This document shows, piece by piece, positions 1 to 8,764 of a DNA stretch of 64,000 nucleotides. Source of the stretch: Phytoactinopolyspora alkaliphila (lineage in GTDB: Bacteria > Actinomycetota > Actinomycetes > Jiangellales > Jiangellaceae); NCBI RefSeq assembly GCF_010550695.1, contig NZ_JAAGOB010000015.1:1-64000 (forward strand), read 5' to 3'. Below the pieces are notes generated by a model that saw nothing but the letters and a program-made list of their open reading frames with translations, was not told the DNA's origin and searched no databases. Made by a program: the position numbers and the translations under genes. Position 1 is the stretch's first letter; each line of letters begins with the position of its first letter.

Positions 1-1309
1 CCATCGCATCAGTGACAGACGCCACGTCGCTGTTCGGGGTCCATTCCTGCGAACGAGTTCGCCCTAAAGCGTCGGTGACCTCGATGACGCGGTCATCTGA
101 GTCGAAGACGAACACCGAATCGTGACCGTTCGGATCGGTCACGGTCGTCTCGTCACCGTCGTAGGCGAACGAGGTCACCGCGGCGTCGCCGCTCTGAGCG
201 TGCTGCGTCAGGTACCGCCTGATCTCGGCGACACGGTCCGAGCCGTCGTAGGAAATCTGGGTGCTGTACCCATTCGGGCTGGTCACCCATTCCAGCAGGC
301 CGTCGCTGTTGTAGCCGTACACAGTGATTACCGCTGGCTGCCCGGGCAACGTCGGCGCGGTCACCGTGCTCAGCCGACCAGCCGAATCGTAACCGTAGAC
401 CGTCTCCCGGCCGCCAGCATCAACAACATGGGTAGCCCGGCGAGAGGTGTCGTGGAAGATGTCCGTGGAGCGATGGGCGGCGTCCCGCATGCCCCAACCC
501 ACCTGGGTACCAGGAAACGGCCCGTCGATATGGACCATGGAATCATTTCCTACATCGTTGCGGTCACGGTCACTGGTCAACGTCCCGCTCGATGTGAACC
601 GCAACCACTCCCCTGTACGCTGGTATTCGACCCTATATCCACCACCACTGAGCTCGGTCAGGTCAGCATTGAGTCCCGGCGGTGCGACCCAATCGCCGTT
701 CGAATCCTGCGTGAACGTCTGCGCGAACCCTGTCGGGCCGTAGAAGGTCGCTTCATCATTGTCGACGTCGAGACGGATATCCGGCCAGGCCGACAACGTC
801 CACCGATCCCGCAACGGCGACGTCGTTGAATCATTCGCCAGACTGTTGTAGTAGCGATCGATCCGGTGAGCGACGCCCGGAGCATCGATCTGCACGTCAT
901 TCGCCTCGAGCAGAAGATTCCCGTTGCCAATGTTCACCCGCAACACAGAACTATCCCATAATTCGAAGTCCTGAAACGAAAAGAACGGCATCGCACCCGT
1001 AGACGACGTTCCGATAGATAAAAGTCCTGCACCAAACCCCTCGCCGTCGCCGTCCTCACTCAATAGCTCTTCACGGAGTAGCTGCTCGAACTCCTCGACC
1101 TCGACAGCGCCATCGACGTCTCGCACCGCTTCATCCGGCGCATCCCACACCGGCAAGTCTTTCAGTTCCAGGGTTTCAACTACTGGACCCGCATCTGCAA
1201 TTTCAGTGTCGACTCCCACCATGGAAACACATAGAGCCACACTTAATGCCGAAAACCCCACCCTCTTATCGAACCCGCGCATACTCAGGCCCACCCTCGT
1301 GCCACCCAT
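1..1309 (-). CDS. Secreted DUF6531/RHS-repeat protein, N-terminal part (runs off the window)
   Basis: The open frame enters at the left edge, so only the first 436 codons are visible. The ATG at 1309 is preceded by GGGGAG; a second ATG lies nine codons inside. The N-terminus has basic residues, a hydrophobic stretch of about 18 residues and a DAG-type cleavage region, so it is probably exported. Around residues 125-170 the motif VNIGNGNLLLEANDVQIDAPG followed shortly by DRYYNS resembles DUF6531, the domain that opens RHS/YD shells. From about residue 300 come YD repeats such as YGYDSAGRLSTVT, FAYDGDETTVTDPNG and DSDDRVIEVTDALGR. RHS proteins encapsulate a variable C-terminal domain, often a toxin. 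That end is outside the window, so the cargo is unknown. It lies downstream of the wall hydrolase gene on the same strand, with 177 bases between them. Confidence 0.85.
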   Translation of the reverse strand, partial: MGGTRVGLSMRGFDKRVGFSALSVALCVSMVGVDTEIADAGPVVETLELKDLPVWDAPDEAVRDVDGAVEVEEFEQLLREELLSEDGDGEGFGAGLLSIGTSSTGAMPFFSFQDFELWDSSVLRVNIGNGNLLLEANDVQIDAPGVAHRIDRYYNSLANDSTTSPLRDRWTLSAWPDIRLDVDNDEATFYGPTGFAQTFTQDSNGDWVAPPGLNADLTELSGGGYRVEYQRTGEWLRFTSSGTLTSDRDRNDVGNDSMVHIDGPFPGTQVGWGMRDAAHRSTDIFHDTSRRATHVVDAGGRETVYGYDSAGRLSTVTAPTLPGQPAVITVYGYNSDGLLEWVTSPNGYSTQISYDGSDRVAEIRRYLTQHAQSGDAAVTSFAYDGDETTVTDPNGHDSVFVFDSDDRVIEVTDALGRTRSQEWTPNSDVASVTDAM

Positions 1310-1486
1310 AACTAACTCCCCACCCCTCGATAGCTTGCCCTCAGCTAACAAAAACTTTGCAACTCTGTGAACCCAGAAACATATAACGAATAAATAACGA
1401 AGAACTCAATGCTGATGATTTGATCATGAACCTAAGTCCTGGCTCATCTCTTGGTCGCCGACTTGACCTGGAAGCATGCGCGTGTC

Positions 1487-2485
1487 TTATGGCTCAAGAC
1501 TCTCAGTCTGGAACCACGATTCTGGGTCAATCGGCGATCCGTTGGCTGTGATGGTCAGGTGCAGGTGTGGGCCGGTCGAGAGTCCTTCGTGTCCGACGGT
1601 TCCGATCTTCTGGCCGGGGTGGACTGTCTCACCTCGGCCCACGGTTGATGTGCTCATGTGTCCGTAGACGCTTGCGTGCCCGTCGGCGTGGGTGATCTCG
1701 ACGGTGTTCGGGCCGGACCAGACCCGGTACCCGGTGTAGGTGACGGTGCCGGCGGCGATGGCGCGCACGGGCGTGCCGGAGGGTGCAGCGAAGTCGAGTC
1801 CGTCGTGGAGTTTCCATTCGCCGGTGATGGGGTGCTCGCGGTAGCCGTATCGGTCGGTGATCCGGTAGGCGCCTTTCCCGATCGGCAATACGGCTGAACA
1901 CGAATGGCCTTCGGTGAGGTCGGCTAGCCAAGCCCGCGCGCGCTGTTCCCACCGGCCGTAGCGTTCCGGGTAGGCGCTTCGCTGCACCGCCTGAGCGGCG
2001 TCGCCGACGGGAATGCGGTGCCATTCCGCGATGTCGAGCAGACCGGGCGGCTCGCTTGCCGCGCCGAGGCTGTTCGGCCCACCGGGGCCGCCGTAGAACG
2101 CCCGGGCGGCGTAGGAGACGTCCATGATCTGGCCTGGTGTCCCCCACCCCATAGAGGGTCGCTGCTGGAACACCCCGAGTGAGTCCCGGTCCCCGTAGTC
2201 GAGGTTACGCACGCCCGACTCGACGGCCGCGGTCACCAGCGCCACGATCAGTCCCCTGCGTGGGACGCCCGCCTTCTGGCCTTCAGCGATGATGATTCGT
2301 GCGACGCGGGACTGCTCGTCGTCCAGGCCAGGTGCCGTGCCTGTTGCGGCGCAGTGCTCGCCCCAGATGTCGCCGTCGGGCTCTTCGTCGTCAAGGTCGT
2401 CACCCAAGACCACGCTGGCGCCCAGTGCCGCCGTAAACAGGAACATCACAGGCACCAGGAAGGCAGCTGCGGCTTTGCCGAGCAT
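1487..2485 (-). CDS. Transglycosylase-like / M23 peptidase wall hydrolase
   Basis: This is a 332-residue membrane-anchored or exported cell-wall hydrolase. Residues 4-27 form one hydrophobic segment. Residues about 50-195 look like a lysozyme/transglycosylase-type domain (TAAVESGVRNLDYGDRDSLG, then GVFQQRPSMGWG), where the Glu in AAVESG is the likely acid. Residues about 205-325 are an M23 LytM peptidase: YGYREHPITG, HDGLDFAAPSGTPV with the zinc His and Asp, and GPHLHLTI with the HxH pair. The ATG directly follows the TAG of the upstream gene, so translation is probably coupled. Such two-domain hydrolases open a path through the wall for conjugation machines in actinobacterial elements. That role is inferred from family and context. 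Confidence 0.9.
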   Translation of the reverse strand: MLGKAAAAFLVPVMFLFTAALGASVVLGDDLDDEEPDGDIWGEHCAATGTAPGLDDEQSRVARIIIAEGQKAGVPRRGLIVALVTAAVESGVRNLDYGDRDSLGVFQQRPSMGWGTPGQIMDVSYAARAFYGGPGGPNSLGAASEPPGLLDIAEWHRIPVGDAAQAVQRSAYPERYGRWEQRARAWLADLTEGHSCSAVLPIGKGAYRITDRYGYREHPITGEWKLHDGLDFAAPSGTPVRAIAAGTVTYTGYRVWSGPNTVEITHADGHASVYGHMSTSTVGRGETVHPGQKIGTVGHEGLSTGPHLHLTITANGSPIDPESWFQTESLEP

Positions 2486-3243
2486 CTACGGTTGCCGATC
2501 TACGACGCGCAGCACGCGGCAGCCGGACCATTCGTCGGCGCACCCGATGAGCATCTGCAGGGACGGGTGCACGGTCTGAGTCTGTGACGTGCCGTCCGGT
2601 TGATCGAACGTGATTCGCTGGTGCCCGGTGACCAGGACCATGGTGGTGCTCGCGCCTGCTGCCGCCAGTTCTGCACTCGTCTGGATGGGTTCGACGCCGA
2701 CCGGTTCGCGCACGTCGAAGTTTGCCCGCTGATGGTGGTCGGCCAGTCGGTCCCACACGTCCGGCGCAGGCACGAGAGCCACGACCCCGGCAAGGTCCGA
2801 GTCGTCAGCGAACGCCGCCATGGCTTGCTCGGTGTTGTCGTCGTCGCCCCCGAGGGTCACCGACCACAAGGCGTCCGCGTAGGCGTCACGATCCAGTCGG
2901 TAGTCCGCGCCGTAGGTGGTTTCAGCGACCCACCGGGCAAGCAGTTCCGGTCGCCTGTGGGAGGCGACGGGATCCGTGGCTCGGTCTGCGAGTCACGGGT
3001 GAGCATTTCAGGTCCCGTTGGGGTCGGGTCCGGCGTAGACGTGGCTGTTGGAGACGATGTCGCCGGATCGGTCGGTCGTTCGCCACCGCCGCCGATGACA
3101 CTCGCAAGCGTCACGGCGAGAAGCGCTGCGGCGACGGCCGCGATAGCTGCGATTCCTCTGAGGTGTCTCACGTCGTCTGTCCGCCTTTCTTCTGGGACGG
3201 CCACGAGGTCGGGGTCATAGGTCGATTCCCTGCCTCGAGGCAC
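2486..3243 (-). pseudogene. Membrane-anchored conjugation-cluster protein with an apparent frameshift
   Basis: Two adjoining frames read as one protein. The first (start 3243) begins MPRGRESTYDPDLVAVPEE, has a hydrophobic helix (IAAIAAVAAALLAVTLASVI) and a Pro/Thr-rich linker. The second frame continues with ELLARWVAETTYGADYRLD and ends at 2486 with RVLRVVDRQP. The second frame has no plausible start for its upstream part; its only candidate is a TTG at 2869. The total length, 758, is not a multiple of three, and the switch lies near 2945. Joined, the product would be about 250 residues: a short cytoplasmic N-terminus, one helix and an exported globular domain. It sits between the wall hydrolase and an unknown gene in one leftward operon. 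Either the gene is broken or one base is wrong in the assembly. Confidence 0.65.
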
Positions 3244-3874
3244 CCGGTGTGACGGTGAGCGGGGTATCTAGCGGTCCCCATTGGCGTCGACGCGCCATCA
3301 CGGTGATGGTCACCAGCAGCGCTCGCGAGGCAGCGTCGTAAGAGAGCTGCCCGTGCTCGACCGCGGCGACCACGCGTTGGCCGACAGCGTCGGCTTCCGG
3401 GCGGATCGTGTCCGCGACGGGACGGAGGATCCGTGCGTCGGTGTGTACGGGTTGCAACTCCCAGCCGAGCTGGTCCAGCCGGTACAACCCATACGTGTCC
3501 GGGTCGAGGTGAAAGGACCCATGCGCGCCGTCGCGCCGCTGCCCCGTGCCGTCGGTGATCACATCCCGGAAGTCGACGCGTACCCGGTCGCCGTTCCAGC
3601 TCAGGCGGTCCAGCGCCGGCTGCGCTTCGCCGGCGGGTGTGGCGTAGCTGGTTCGCTGCATCACGTGTCGTCGTGCCGTGTGCAGGTCAGCTTGGCGAGC
3701 GACGATCGCGGCCATCACGTCGCGGTTCACCAGCGGGCACATCGGATCGCCGTTCGATCTTGTGGACTGATCTGCCCAGGCTGCGACCTCAAAGGCGGTC
3801 AAGTATCCCCCACCACTGCGGTGGTTGGCTCGGACGTGTTCCCACGTGCCCGAGACGAAATGTGCGTCATTCAT
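3215..3874 (-). CDS. Unknown protein of the transfer-like operon
   Basis: This 219-residue product is unrecognised. I start it at the ATG at 3874 (MNDAHFVSGTWEHVRANHRS) because AGAGGTG lies just upstream and the ATG falls 12 bases after the stop of the previous gene. The longer frame into the upstream gene is Arg-rich and looks like out-of-frame read-through. The sequence is soluble, with no signal or membrane helix. It contains a distinct central part (LDPDTYGLYRLDQLGWELQP) and ends in a helical, basic tail. Its 3' end overlaps the next gene by 29 bases. Co-transcription with the wall hydrolase suggests an accessory role, but no function can be assigned. Confidence 0.75.
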   Translation of the reverse strand: MNDAHFVSGTWEHVRANHRSGGGYLTAFEVAAWADQSTRSNGDPMCPLVNRDVMAAIVARQADLHTARRHVMQRTSYATPAGEAQPALDRLSWNGDRVRVDFRDVITDGTGQRRDGAHGSFHLDPDTYGLYRLDQLGWELQPVHTDARILRPVADTIRPEADAVGQRVVAAVEHGQLSYDAASRALLVTITVMARRRQWGPLDTPLTVTPGASRQGIDL

Positions 3875-3885
3875 TCCGGCACCTC

Positions 3886-5604
3886 TCACTCCTTCTGCTC
3901 GGCGTTCTGGTTCAGGCCCAGATGGGCCACTACGTCGGTCCGGCGGATGGCGTGCACCCGCTCGTCGTCGACGACGAGCAATGCCCCGCACGCCGTCGCG
4001 GCGTGCGGGATGGGTGTCTGCGGGGAATCGCGCAGCGTGCCGTGACGGTCGACGGTCACGACCTGACCGGTTCGGCGTCTCCCCCAGATCCGCTCATCGA
4101 CGTGCCGAAGCCAGGTGATGTCTGCTTCGACGATCGGATCGAACGCAGCCGCGACCGGCAGGAGCACCGGCCCAAGGCCGACCATGACCGGCGTATCGCC
4201 AATAGTGGCGACCAATTCAGCCTGCTCAACGTCCGCCCACGCAGCCTTCGCCGACACGAGCGGCTGCCCGTCGGCGGTGTCATGAACGACAACGATGACA
4301 TCGCGTTGCGGGTCCGGTTCACCTGGCTCGTCCCAGACAACCGTCACGGTGTGCCCGGCCATACCTGCAAAGCGTCGTGGCGTCATGCCCTCCGGGCCTA
4401 TCAAGGTGACCCGTTCAGTGAGGCCACTATCGATGGGTGTGCGGTGAAGAGCAGGGCGGCCGTCGGAGGCGACGACGTCACCGTTGATCGCGCCCATCGC
4501 CGTTGCTCCATCCGGAACGGGCACCCATTTCAGGCCCGTGTCGGTCAGAACGCCTGCTTCTGTTGGCTTCTCCGGGTCGGTGACCATGAGCTGGCCGCCG
4601 GCGCGACTCAGCTCAGCTCGCGGGCCAATATTGTCGACGACGGTCGCCGCGTCGCCGACGCCTTTCATGACGATCAGCTCGCGGTGATGCCAGGCGATGA
4701 CGTCACGCCCGGCACGACCGATCACAGCCAGTGCGCTGGTGGGTTCCTGCGCAGAAGACCATCTCTGGGTTCCGGTGCGTGCATCGACAAGCCGCACGTT
4801 CCCATCACTGGTCTGCACGGCGACCGAGCGGCCAGCATCAGCTATCAGCGGTTTCGTGCCTGCAGCGATGCCTACGCTCCATACCGGCTGGAGCGAGCCA
4901 ATGGCGGTACGTCCTATCTCCGCCAACGAAGCCGTCGTCGCCCCGCGGCTGGTGTCACCGCCTGTCGCCTGCAAGGTGAGCAAGCAGACGAGAAGCACCC
5001 CCATGGCACACGCCACCACCGGTGTCACGCCCCGTCCTGCGGGGTAGCGCCCGTCCCCGGCGCGGACGCCACCCCGACCTTCGGTGACAGGCGCCGCCGC
5101 GTCATCTGCCTGGCGGTCAGCGCCCCAAGCAGGCGACCAGCCATTACCGTCGCTACCGTCGTCGCCCTGTACGCGGGCGGCGTTCGGAGCCGAGGCCCCG
5201 ACACGTGGCGCTGCGTCGTCGTAGCCAGACTCATCAACCGACTGCGGATCCCCAGCCCTGTCGTGGACATCCTGCTCTTCTTCGCCAGCGGGTATGGGTT
5301 GCTCAGTGTCCGGGCACAGTGGAGCATGTTCCGGTTCCGGGCGTTCGTTTGTGACGGCCGGCTGAATCAATGGCGAGGTAGTGGTGGGGTTGACGACGTT
5401 GCGGTAGGCGCGGCCGCGCTCGTCGACCGTTCTCACCAGCAACGGGCCGCCCGCAGCCGTCGCCATCGTGGCCAGCAGCGCCCATGCCTCGGATCGATCG
5501 ACGATCCTCTCCCCGTCTGCACAGGCCGGACCCGACTGGGTGGCCGTGGCGTCACCGAGTTCATCCACGGTGATCACCACAGTCACGTCCGGTCGATACG
5601 CCAA
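3886..5604 (-). CDS. Membrane-anchored PQQ-like beta-propeller protein
   Basis: This is a 572-residue protein with three parts. Residues 1-90 form a small cytoplasmic domain (MAYRPDVTVVITVDELGDAT). Residues 90-195 are an acidic, low-complexity linker. A single membrane helix follows (TPVVACAMGVLLVCLLTLQA), and then about 350 exported residues. That last part carries repeats of the quinoprotein/WD type, for example VAVQTSDGNVRLVDARTGTQ, and fits a PQQ-like propeller used as a binding surface. The start is a TTG at 5604, supported by AAGGAGG five bases upstream. It heads the run of genes toward the wall hydrolase. A scaffold role at the cell envelope is inferred only from topology. Confidence 0.8.
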   Translation of the reverse strand: MAYRPDVTVVITVDELGDATATQSGPACADGERIVDRSEAWALLATMATAAGGPLLVRTVDERGRAYRNVVNPTTTSPLIQPAVTNERPEPEHAPLCPDTEQPIPAGEEEQDVHDRAGDPQSVDESGYDDAAPRVGASAPNAARVQGDDGSDGNGWSPAWGADRQADDAAAPVTEGRGGVRAGDGRYPAGRGVTPVVACAMGVLLVCLLTLQATGGDTSRGATTASLAEIGRTAIGSLQPVWSVGIAAGTKPLIADAGRSVAVQTSDGNVRLVDARTGTQRWSSAQEPTSALAVIGRAGRDVIAWHHRELIVMKGVGDAATVVDNIGPRAELSRAGGQLMVTDPEKPTEAGVLTDTGLKWVPVPDGATAMGAINGDVVASDGRPALHRTPIDSGLTERVTLIGPEGMTPRRFAGMAGHTVTVVWDEPGEPDPQRDVIVVVHDTADGQPLVSAKAAWADVEQAELVATIGDTPVMVGLGPVLLPVAAAFDPIVEADITWLRHVDERIWGRRRTGQVVTVDRHGTLRDSPQTPIPHAATACGALLVVDDERVHAIRRTDVVAHLGLNQNAEQKE

Positions 5605-5666
5605 GAAGCCCTCCTTCGCTGAGCCGGCGGCACAGGATTCACAGAACGCGCGGGGCCCGTATGTCG

Positions 5667-6569
5667 TCAGGCAGGAACCGCACAGCGGTGGGTATCAGCT
5701 GCTGCGTTGCGGAACGGTGCCGCGAATCGGTCCACCCGCGCCGCAAACGCCGAAGGAGTGACCGTTCGGCCGCTGCCCTCGCCTTGACACTCACGGCGCA
5801 GCGCCAGCCACGCCGATTCCTCCGGACCGCCGCGGCGAGTGCCGATCAGTAACTCGGCAAGAGCACGGCGTTGGGTGTGGGTGAGCCCGTTGAGCTGCTC
5901 GCACCGATACACGGCCGTATGCATGCGCGACTTGGAATCCGCCGAGGACGCGGCGTCGATGACGCCGAGGATCGCGTCCGCCGCCACGGTGGCTGGCGCT
6001 CCAGCGGCCACCAAGTCTTCATGAACCGTGCGCAACGCCTGATCCCAGTCCGCGGTCACGTCCACGTCCAGGGCGGCGAGGACCTCGTCGCTGACGGGGT
6101 CATCGCTCGCGTTGCCATTGGAACCGGAGCCGAAACGCGTCTCGGCGCAGTCGCCGACGCGGATCATCGTGTGCAGGTGGTGAGCCGGCATCCGTGAGCG
6201 CACCTTGGACTCCAGCAGATGACGGGCATGCCGCTCGGACACGCCCAGCTCGTCTGCCAGCGTCGCCGCGCTCGCCAAATGTCGCATCGCCGTGCGAAGC
6301 AGCGACCACGGCGACCTGGCCCGCAACACGGACTCGGCGTCGGTCTTCAGGAACTCCCACGCCAGCCCGGCCAGGTGATCCGCCCGATGCGGATCCTCGA
6401 TCGCGCCATACGGCGAGATCCATCGACGCGCCACTGATCGCAGCGCATCGATCACCGCACGTCCGGTCGGGCCGTCCCAACCACCATCCGCGGGCATCCG
6501 ACGCAGCGCGGCCCGCAACCCATCGTTGCTGCAGACGTCGCCGACGTGACTGTTCGTAGTCTCACGCAC
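5667..6569 (-). CDS. Cytoplasmic HTH-containing protein of the element
   Basis: I start this 300-residue protein at the GTG at 6569 because GGGAGG stands seven bases upstream. The frame extends further but without a better start. Residues about 115-135 (LADELGVSERHARHLLESKV) have the spacing of a helix-turn-helix. The middle is helical with an acidic patch, and a second helical region begins at CEQLNGLTHTQRRALAEL. I see no enzyme motif. It lies 62 bases upstream of the propeller gene and could regulate or accompany it. It may be a DNA-binding control protein of the element; the family is not recognised. Confidence 0.7.
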   Translation of the reverse strand: MRETTNSHVGDVCSNDGLRAALRRMPADGGWDGPTGRAVIDALRSVARRWISPYGAIEDPHRADHLAGLAWEFLKTDAESVLRARSPWSLLRTAMRHLASAATLADELGVSERHARHLLESKVRSRMPAHHLHTMIRVGDCAETRFGSGSNGNASDDPVSDEVLAALDVDVTADWDQALRTVHEDLVAAGAPATVAADAILGVIDAASSADSKSRMHTAVYRCEQLNGLTHTQRRALAELLIGTRRGGPEESAWLALRRECQGEGSGRTVTPSAFAARVDRFAAPFRNAAADTHRCAVPA

Positions 6570-6849
6570 CGTGAACCTCCCACATCCCTGCGGACACAGA
6601 CGCGGTCCCGGCACTCGCCGGCTTGGATAGGGCTTCTGCGTGGCCGCTCGGTCGCTTTAAAGGCCCGATCACAACGGGCAGCCCTCACCGAGAATCCGAC
6701 CGAACGACTGACCGAGCTCCTTACCGAGGACGACGGCGCAGCTCAGCGGCTGGATAATCCGTCGCGGCCGTCGAGCGGATGATCTGACGTGCCCGCTGAC
6801 CGTGTCCTCCCCAAGGACCATGTCGACGTGTCGGTAAGGCATCCCACAC

Positions 6850-6999
6850 TCACCACTCCCGGCCCACCCGTCGCACGCAATGTCCGTGTCCGGAGGCGTA
6901 ACGACGGTGAGCATCCACCAGCAGCACCCCCAGCCACTGGGCCATCTCCCACTCCAGGTGCACCGCCGCCGACGACTCGCCGTCGACCATGAGGACCAA
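6850..6999 (-). CDS. Small hypothetical protein (46-49 residues)
   Basis: A short frame reads MVDGESSAAVHLEWEMAQWL and then a motif ending CVRRVGREW, with natural-looking composition, whereas the two competing frames in this interval are Arg/Trp/Gly-rich. The start may be the TTG at 6999, which has GGGGAGG about ten bases upstream, or the ATG at 6990. A second possible short frame (ATG at 6842 to the stop at 6669, beginning MPYRHVDMVLGEDTVSG) follows seven bases later. The stretch 6570-7158 holds nothing else I can support. Function is unknown. Confidence 0.4.
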   Translation of the reverse strand: MVLMVDGESSAAVHLEWEMAQWLGVLLVDAHRRYASGHGHCVRRVGREW

Positions 7000-7158
7000 G
7001 CCCGGCCTGCCTCCCCGACCGCCGCGTCAAGAGACAACGCCACCTGGGACCCACTATCCGAGCCCGGCACCATTCCGAGATCGTGACGATGCCGGCCGTC
7101 ATGGCCGCCAACCAGGCCAGAAAGGTCACACCATGCGGAACACGACCGCTCGCTGCGC

Positions 7159-7497
7159 TCAGTCATCGCTCACCGGCCCCACGACATAGGTGCCTTTGGC
7201 CGCCACAACACGGACCAGACCACGAGACGCCAGCACACCCACGGCCCGCCGGACCGTACCCAGCGATACGCCGCAATCCCGCGCGAGCTCCCGCTCTGAC
7301 AGCAGCCGGGCGCCCGGCTTCAGCACTCCTGAGTCGATCAATGCCGTCAGGTGCTCAACAAGCTTCACGTAGACATAGCCAGGGGGACCTGAGTTGGGGT
7401 CGAACAACCCCTCCGCGTCTTCTGAGTCGCGATCATGCTCCCGTGGACCGCGCGCTTCGGCTGTCACGTGGGCGTTCGCCGGTAGATTGGTTGCCAC
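7159..7497 (-). CDS. GntR-family winged-helix regulator (KorSA-like)
   Basis: This is a 112-residue regulator. Residues 1-35 form a polar tail. The remainder is a GntR DNA-binding domain (YVKLVEHLTALIDSGVLKPG, then LLSERELARDCGVSLGTVRR and LASRGLVRVVAAKGTYVV). No ligand-binding domain follows. The GTG start at 7497 is preceded by AGGAGG at eight bases. Short GntR proteins such as KorSA of pSAM2 repress replication and transfer genes of integrative elements. Here the gene is divergent from a small HTH gene, and a 13-bp inverted repeat lies between them, which suits an autoregulated switch. Confidence 0.85.
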   Translation of the reverse strand: MATNLPANAHVTAEARGPREHDRDSEDAEGLFDPNSGPPGYVYVKLVEHLTALIDSGVLKPGARLLSERELARDCGVSLGTVRRAVGVLASRGLVRVVAAKGTYVVGPVSDD

Positions 7498-7621
7498 GGC
7501 CTGAACCTCCTGTCAGGTTCGGTCGAGGCCTCGGCCGGCGTTGCAGTCGCCGAGCCGGGGCCGTCTCTTTGTAGTGCGCCCACCTAAGTCGGAGCGTGCA
7601 CCTGATTTGTGAACTGCTCAG

Positions 7622-7652
7622 CACCACTGTATTGCTGACCAATACAGTGGTG
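7622..7652. promoter_or_regulatory. 13-bp perfect inverted repeat, probable operator
   Basis: CACCACTGTATTG at 7622-7634 and CAATACAGTGGTG at 7640-7652 are exact reverse complements around a five-base spacer. The site is 40 bases before the start of the rightward HTH gene and 125 bases before the leftward GntR gene. Its symmetry and its place between divergent genes fit a dimer-binding operator. The likely ligand is the adjacent GntR protein or the HTH protein, which is inference. A terminator is unlikely because no gene ends here. Confidence 0.6.
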
Positions 7653-7691
7653 CAAGGCTAACTCGACGAGCCGCCCGATACGCTCAAGAAC

Positions 7692-7955
7692 ATGGACAAG
7701 CCGCTGGTCGATCTGGACCGCCTCCGCGCGATCGCCGACCCAGCCGAACGTGCCCTTGCCGCTGGCGAAGTCCTGAACGAGATGCCGAACCTGGCCGAAG
7801 AGCTACGCAAACTTCGCCAGGCGGCCGTCCTGGAACTGCGGGACGCTGGATGGTCATACGCCCAGATCGCTGAACGGCTCGGCCTCCACCGCAATCGGGT
7901 GCAGCAGATCGCCCAAGGCTTCACGAGCAAAGACCGGCGTCGAGCAAACGATTGA
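7692..7955 (+). CDS. Small sigma-like HTH protein
   Basis: An 87-residue helical protein. The C-terminal half (AVLELRDAGWSYAQIAERLG, then LHRNRVQQIAQGF) has the pattern of a sigma-70 region 4 helix-turn-helix. There is no core-binding region 2, so it is not a complete sigma factor. Such small proteins occur beside the GntR repressor in actinomycete integrative elements. Ribosome-binding support for the ATG is weak. It is the only rightward gene at this switch point and is probably controlled by the inverted repeat upstream. Confidence 0.75.
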   Translation: MDKPLVDLDRLRAIADPAERALAAGEVLNEMPNLAEELRKLRQAAVLELRDAGWSYAQIAERLGLHRNRVQQIAQGFTSKDRRRAND

Positions 7956-8170
7956 TCACGCCCTCCAGCCATGTACGCACCGGGTGTGACGAACGAGTAG
8001 GACTCACGGTTGTCGACGGACTGCCCGAGCAGGACCGCGAGCAGTTGCGGGGAGATTTGCCGGGACTGGACAACAGCTGACGCTAGGGTCTTTGTCCTCT
8101 GGTGCTGAGCGAAGCCGATGATGATGATCAGGCGAGAGCCGACTTAGGGATTATGTGAGGGGAAGGTGGC

Positions 8171-8593
8171 GTGCTGAAGACCTGGAAGTGCGATATCTGT
8201 GGCGAAGCCACGGAGAGCGTCGAAGACGCCTACGCCTACTGGAGGGATGACGTACAGGGGAGGGAGGTCGACTTCAAGATCGCGCACAAGATGCGATGCG
8301 ACCCCGGGCCTGAGTTCGTGAACTGTATGGACATCGACGAATTTCTCGGCGACGACGGTCTGACCCGGCTTCTCGCCATGTTGAGTGCCGGTCCGCTGAA
8401 AGGACCACAAGGCGGGGAGGTCCATGTCGCAGACCTCAACGAGTTCGTCGATTTCGTCCGGCGTCTACACACTCCTGGCTACGAGGAGGCTCGTCCCCAC
8501 TTCAGAAGTCACGAAGTGCAAGAGGCCTATTGCGATACAGATGAGGTGTTCCCATACCTCCAGGAGAACCTTGAGCAGATAGCTAAGAGCTAG
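8171..8593 (+). CDS. Hypothetical protein with N-terminal CxxC
   Basis: A 140-residue protein starting at a GTG with GGGGAAGG upstream. The beginning MLKTWKCDICGEATESVEDA looks like half of a zinc knuckle, and a later Cys (KMRCDPGPEFVNC) could complete it. The rest is acidic and helical (VHVADLNEFVDFVRRLHTPG). It has neither membrane segment nor signal. It stands alone between the HTH gene and a convergent lipoprotein gene, so it looks like cargo of the element. Function is unknown. Confidence 0.7.
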   Translation: MLKTWKCDICGEATESVEDAYAYWRDDVQGREVDFKIAHKMRCDPGPEFVNCMDIDEFLGDDGLTRLLAMLSAGPLKGPQGGEVHVADLNEFVDFVRRLHTPGYEEARPHFRSHEVQEAYCDTDEVFPYLQENLEQIAKS

Positions 8594-8709
8594 CTGTTTT
8601 GGCCACCACGCGATCTTCTGGTCAGGACCGACGCCCGGCGAGACGTGTCGCGAGCGTGCTTTCAATTTCGAGAGAGGTGTTTGCCGCTACGCTGGCGTTT
8701 CCCCATGCC

Positions 8710-8744
8710 GAAGCCCCGGCCGAATTCGGGTCGGCCGGGCCTTC
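8710..8744. terminator. Stem-loop between convergent genes
   Basis: GAAGCCCCGGCCG at 8710-8722 pairs with CGGCCGGGCCTTC at 8732-8744 with one mismatch across a nine-base loop. It lies between the rightward gene ending at 8593 and the leftward lipoprotein gene ending at 8765. No T-run follows on either strand, so if it terminates transcription it is of the stem-only kind common in actinobacteria. Confidence 0.45.
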
Positions 8745-8764
8745 GTGGTGGGTGAGGGCAAGGT

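Noticed and set aside
3637-5622. Long + strand frame of 661 codons
   Set aside because: It is antisense to the propeller gene, whose protein has clear domains, membrane helix and a strong ribosome-binding site. The + frame is Arg/His/Cys-rich without motifs.
6669-7166. Minus strand frame of 165 codons and an overlapping one of 128 codons (6743-7129)
   Set aside because: Both are Trp/Arg/Gly-rich in long parts. The only natural-looking segment is the short frame 6850-6999, plus a possible hydrophobic beginning at 7129 that I could not extend.
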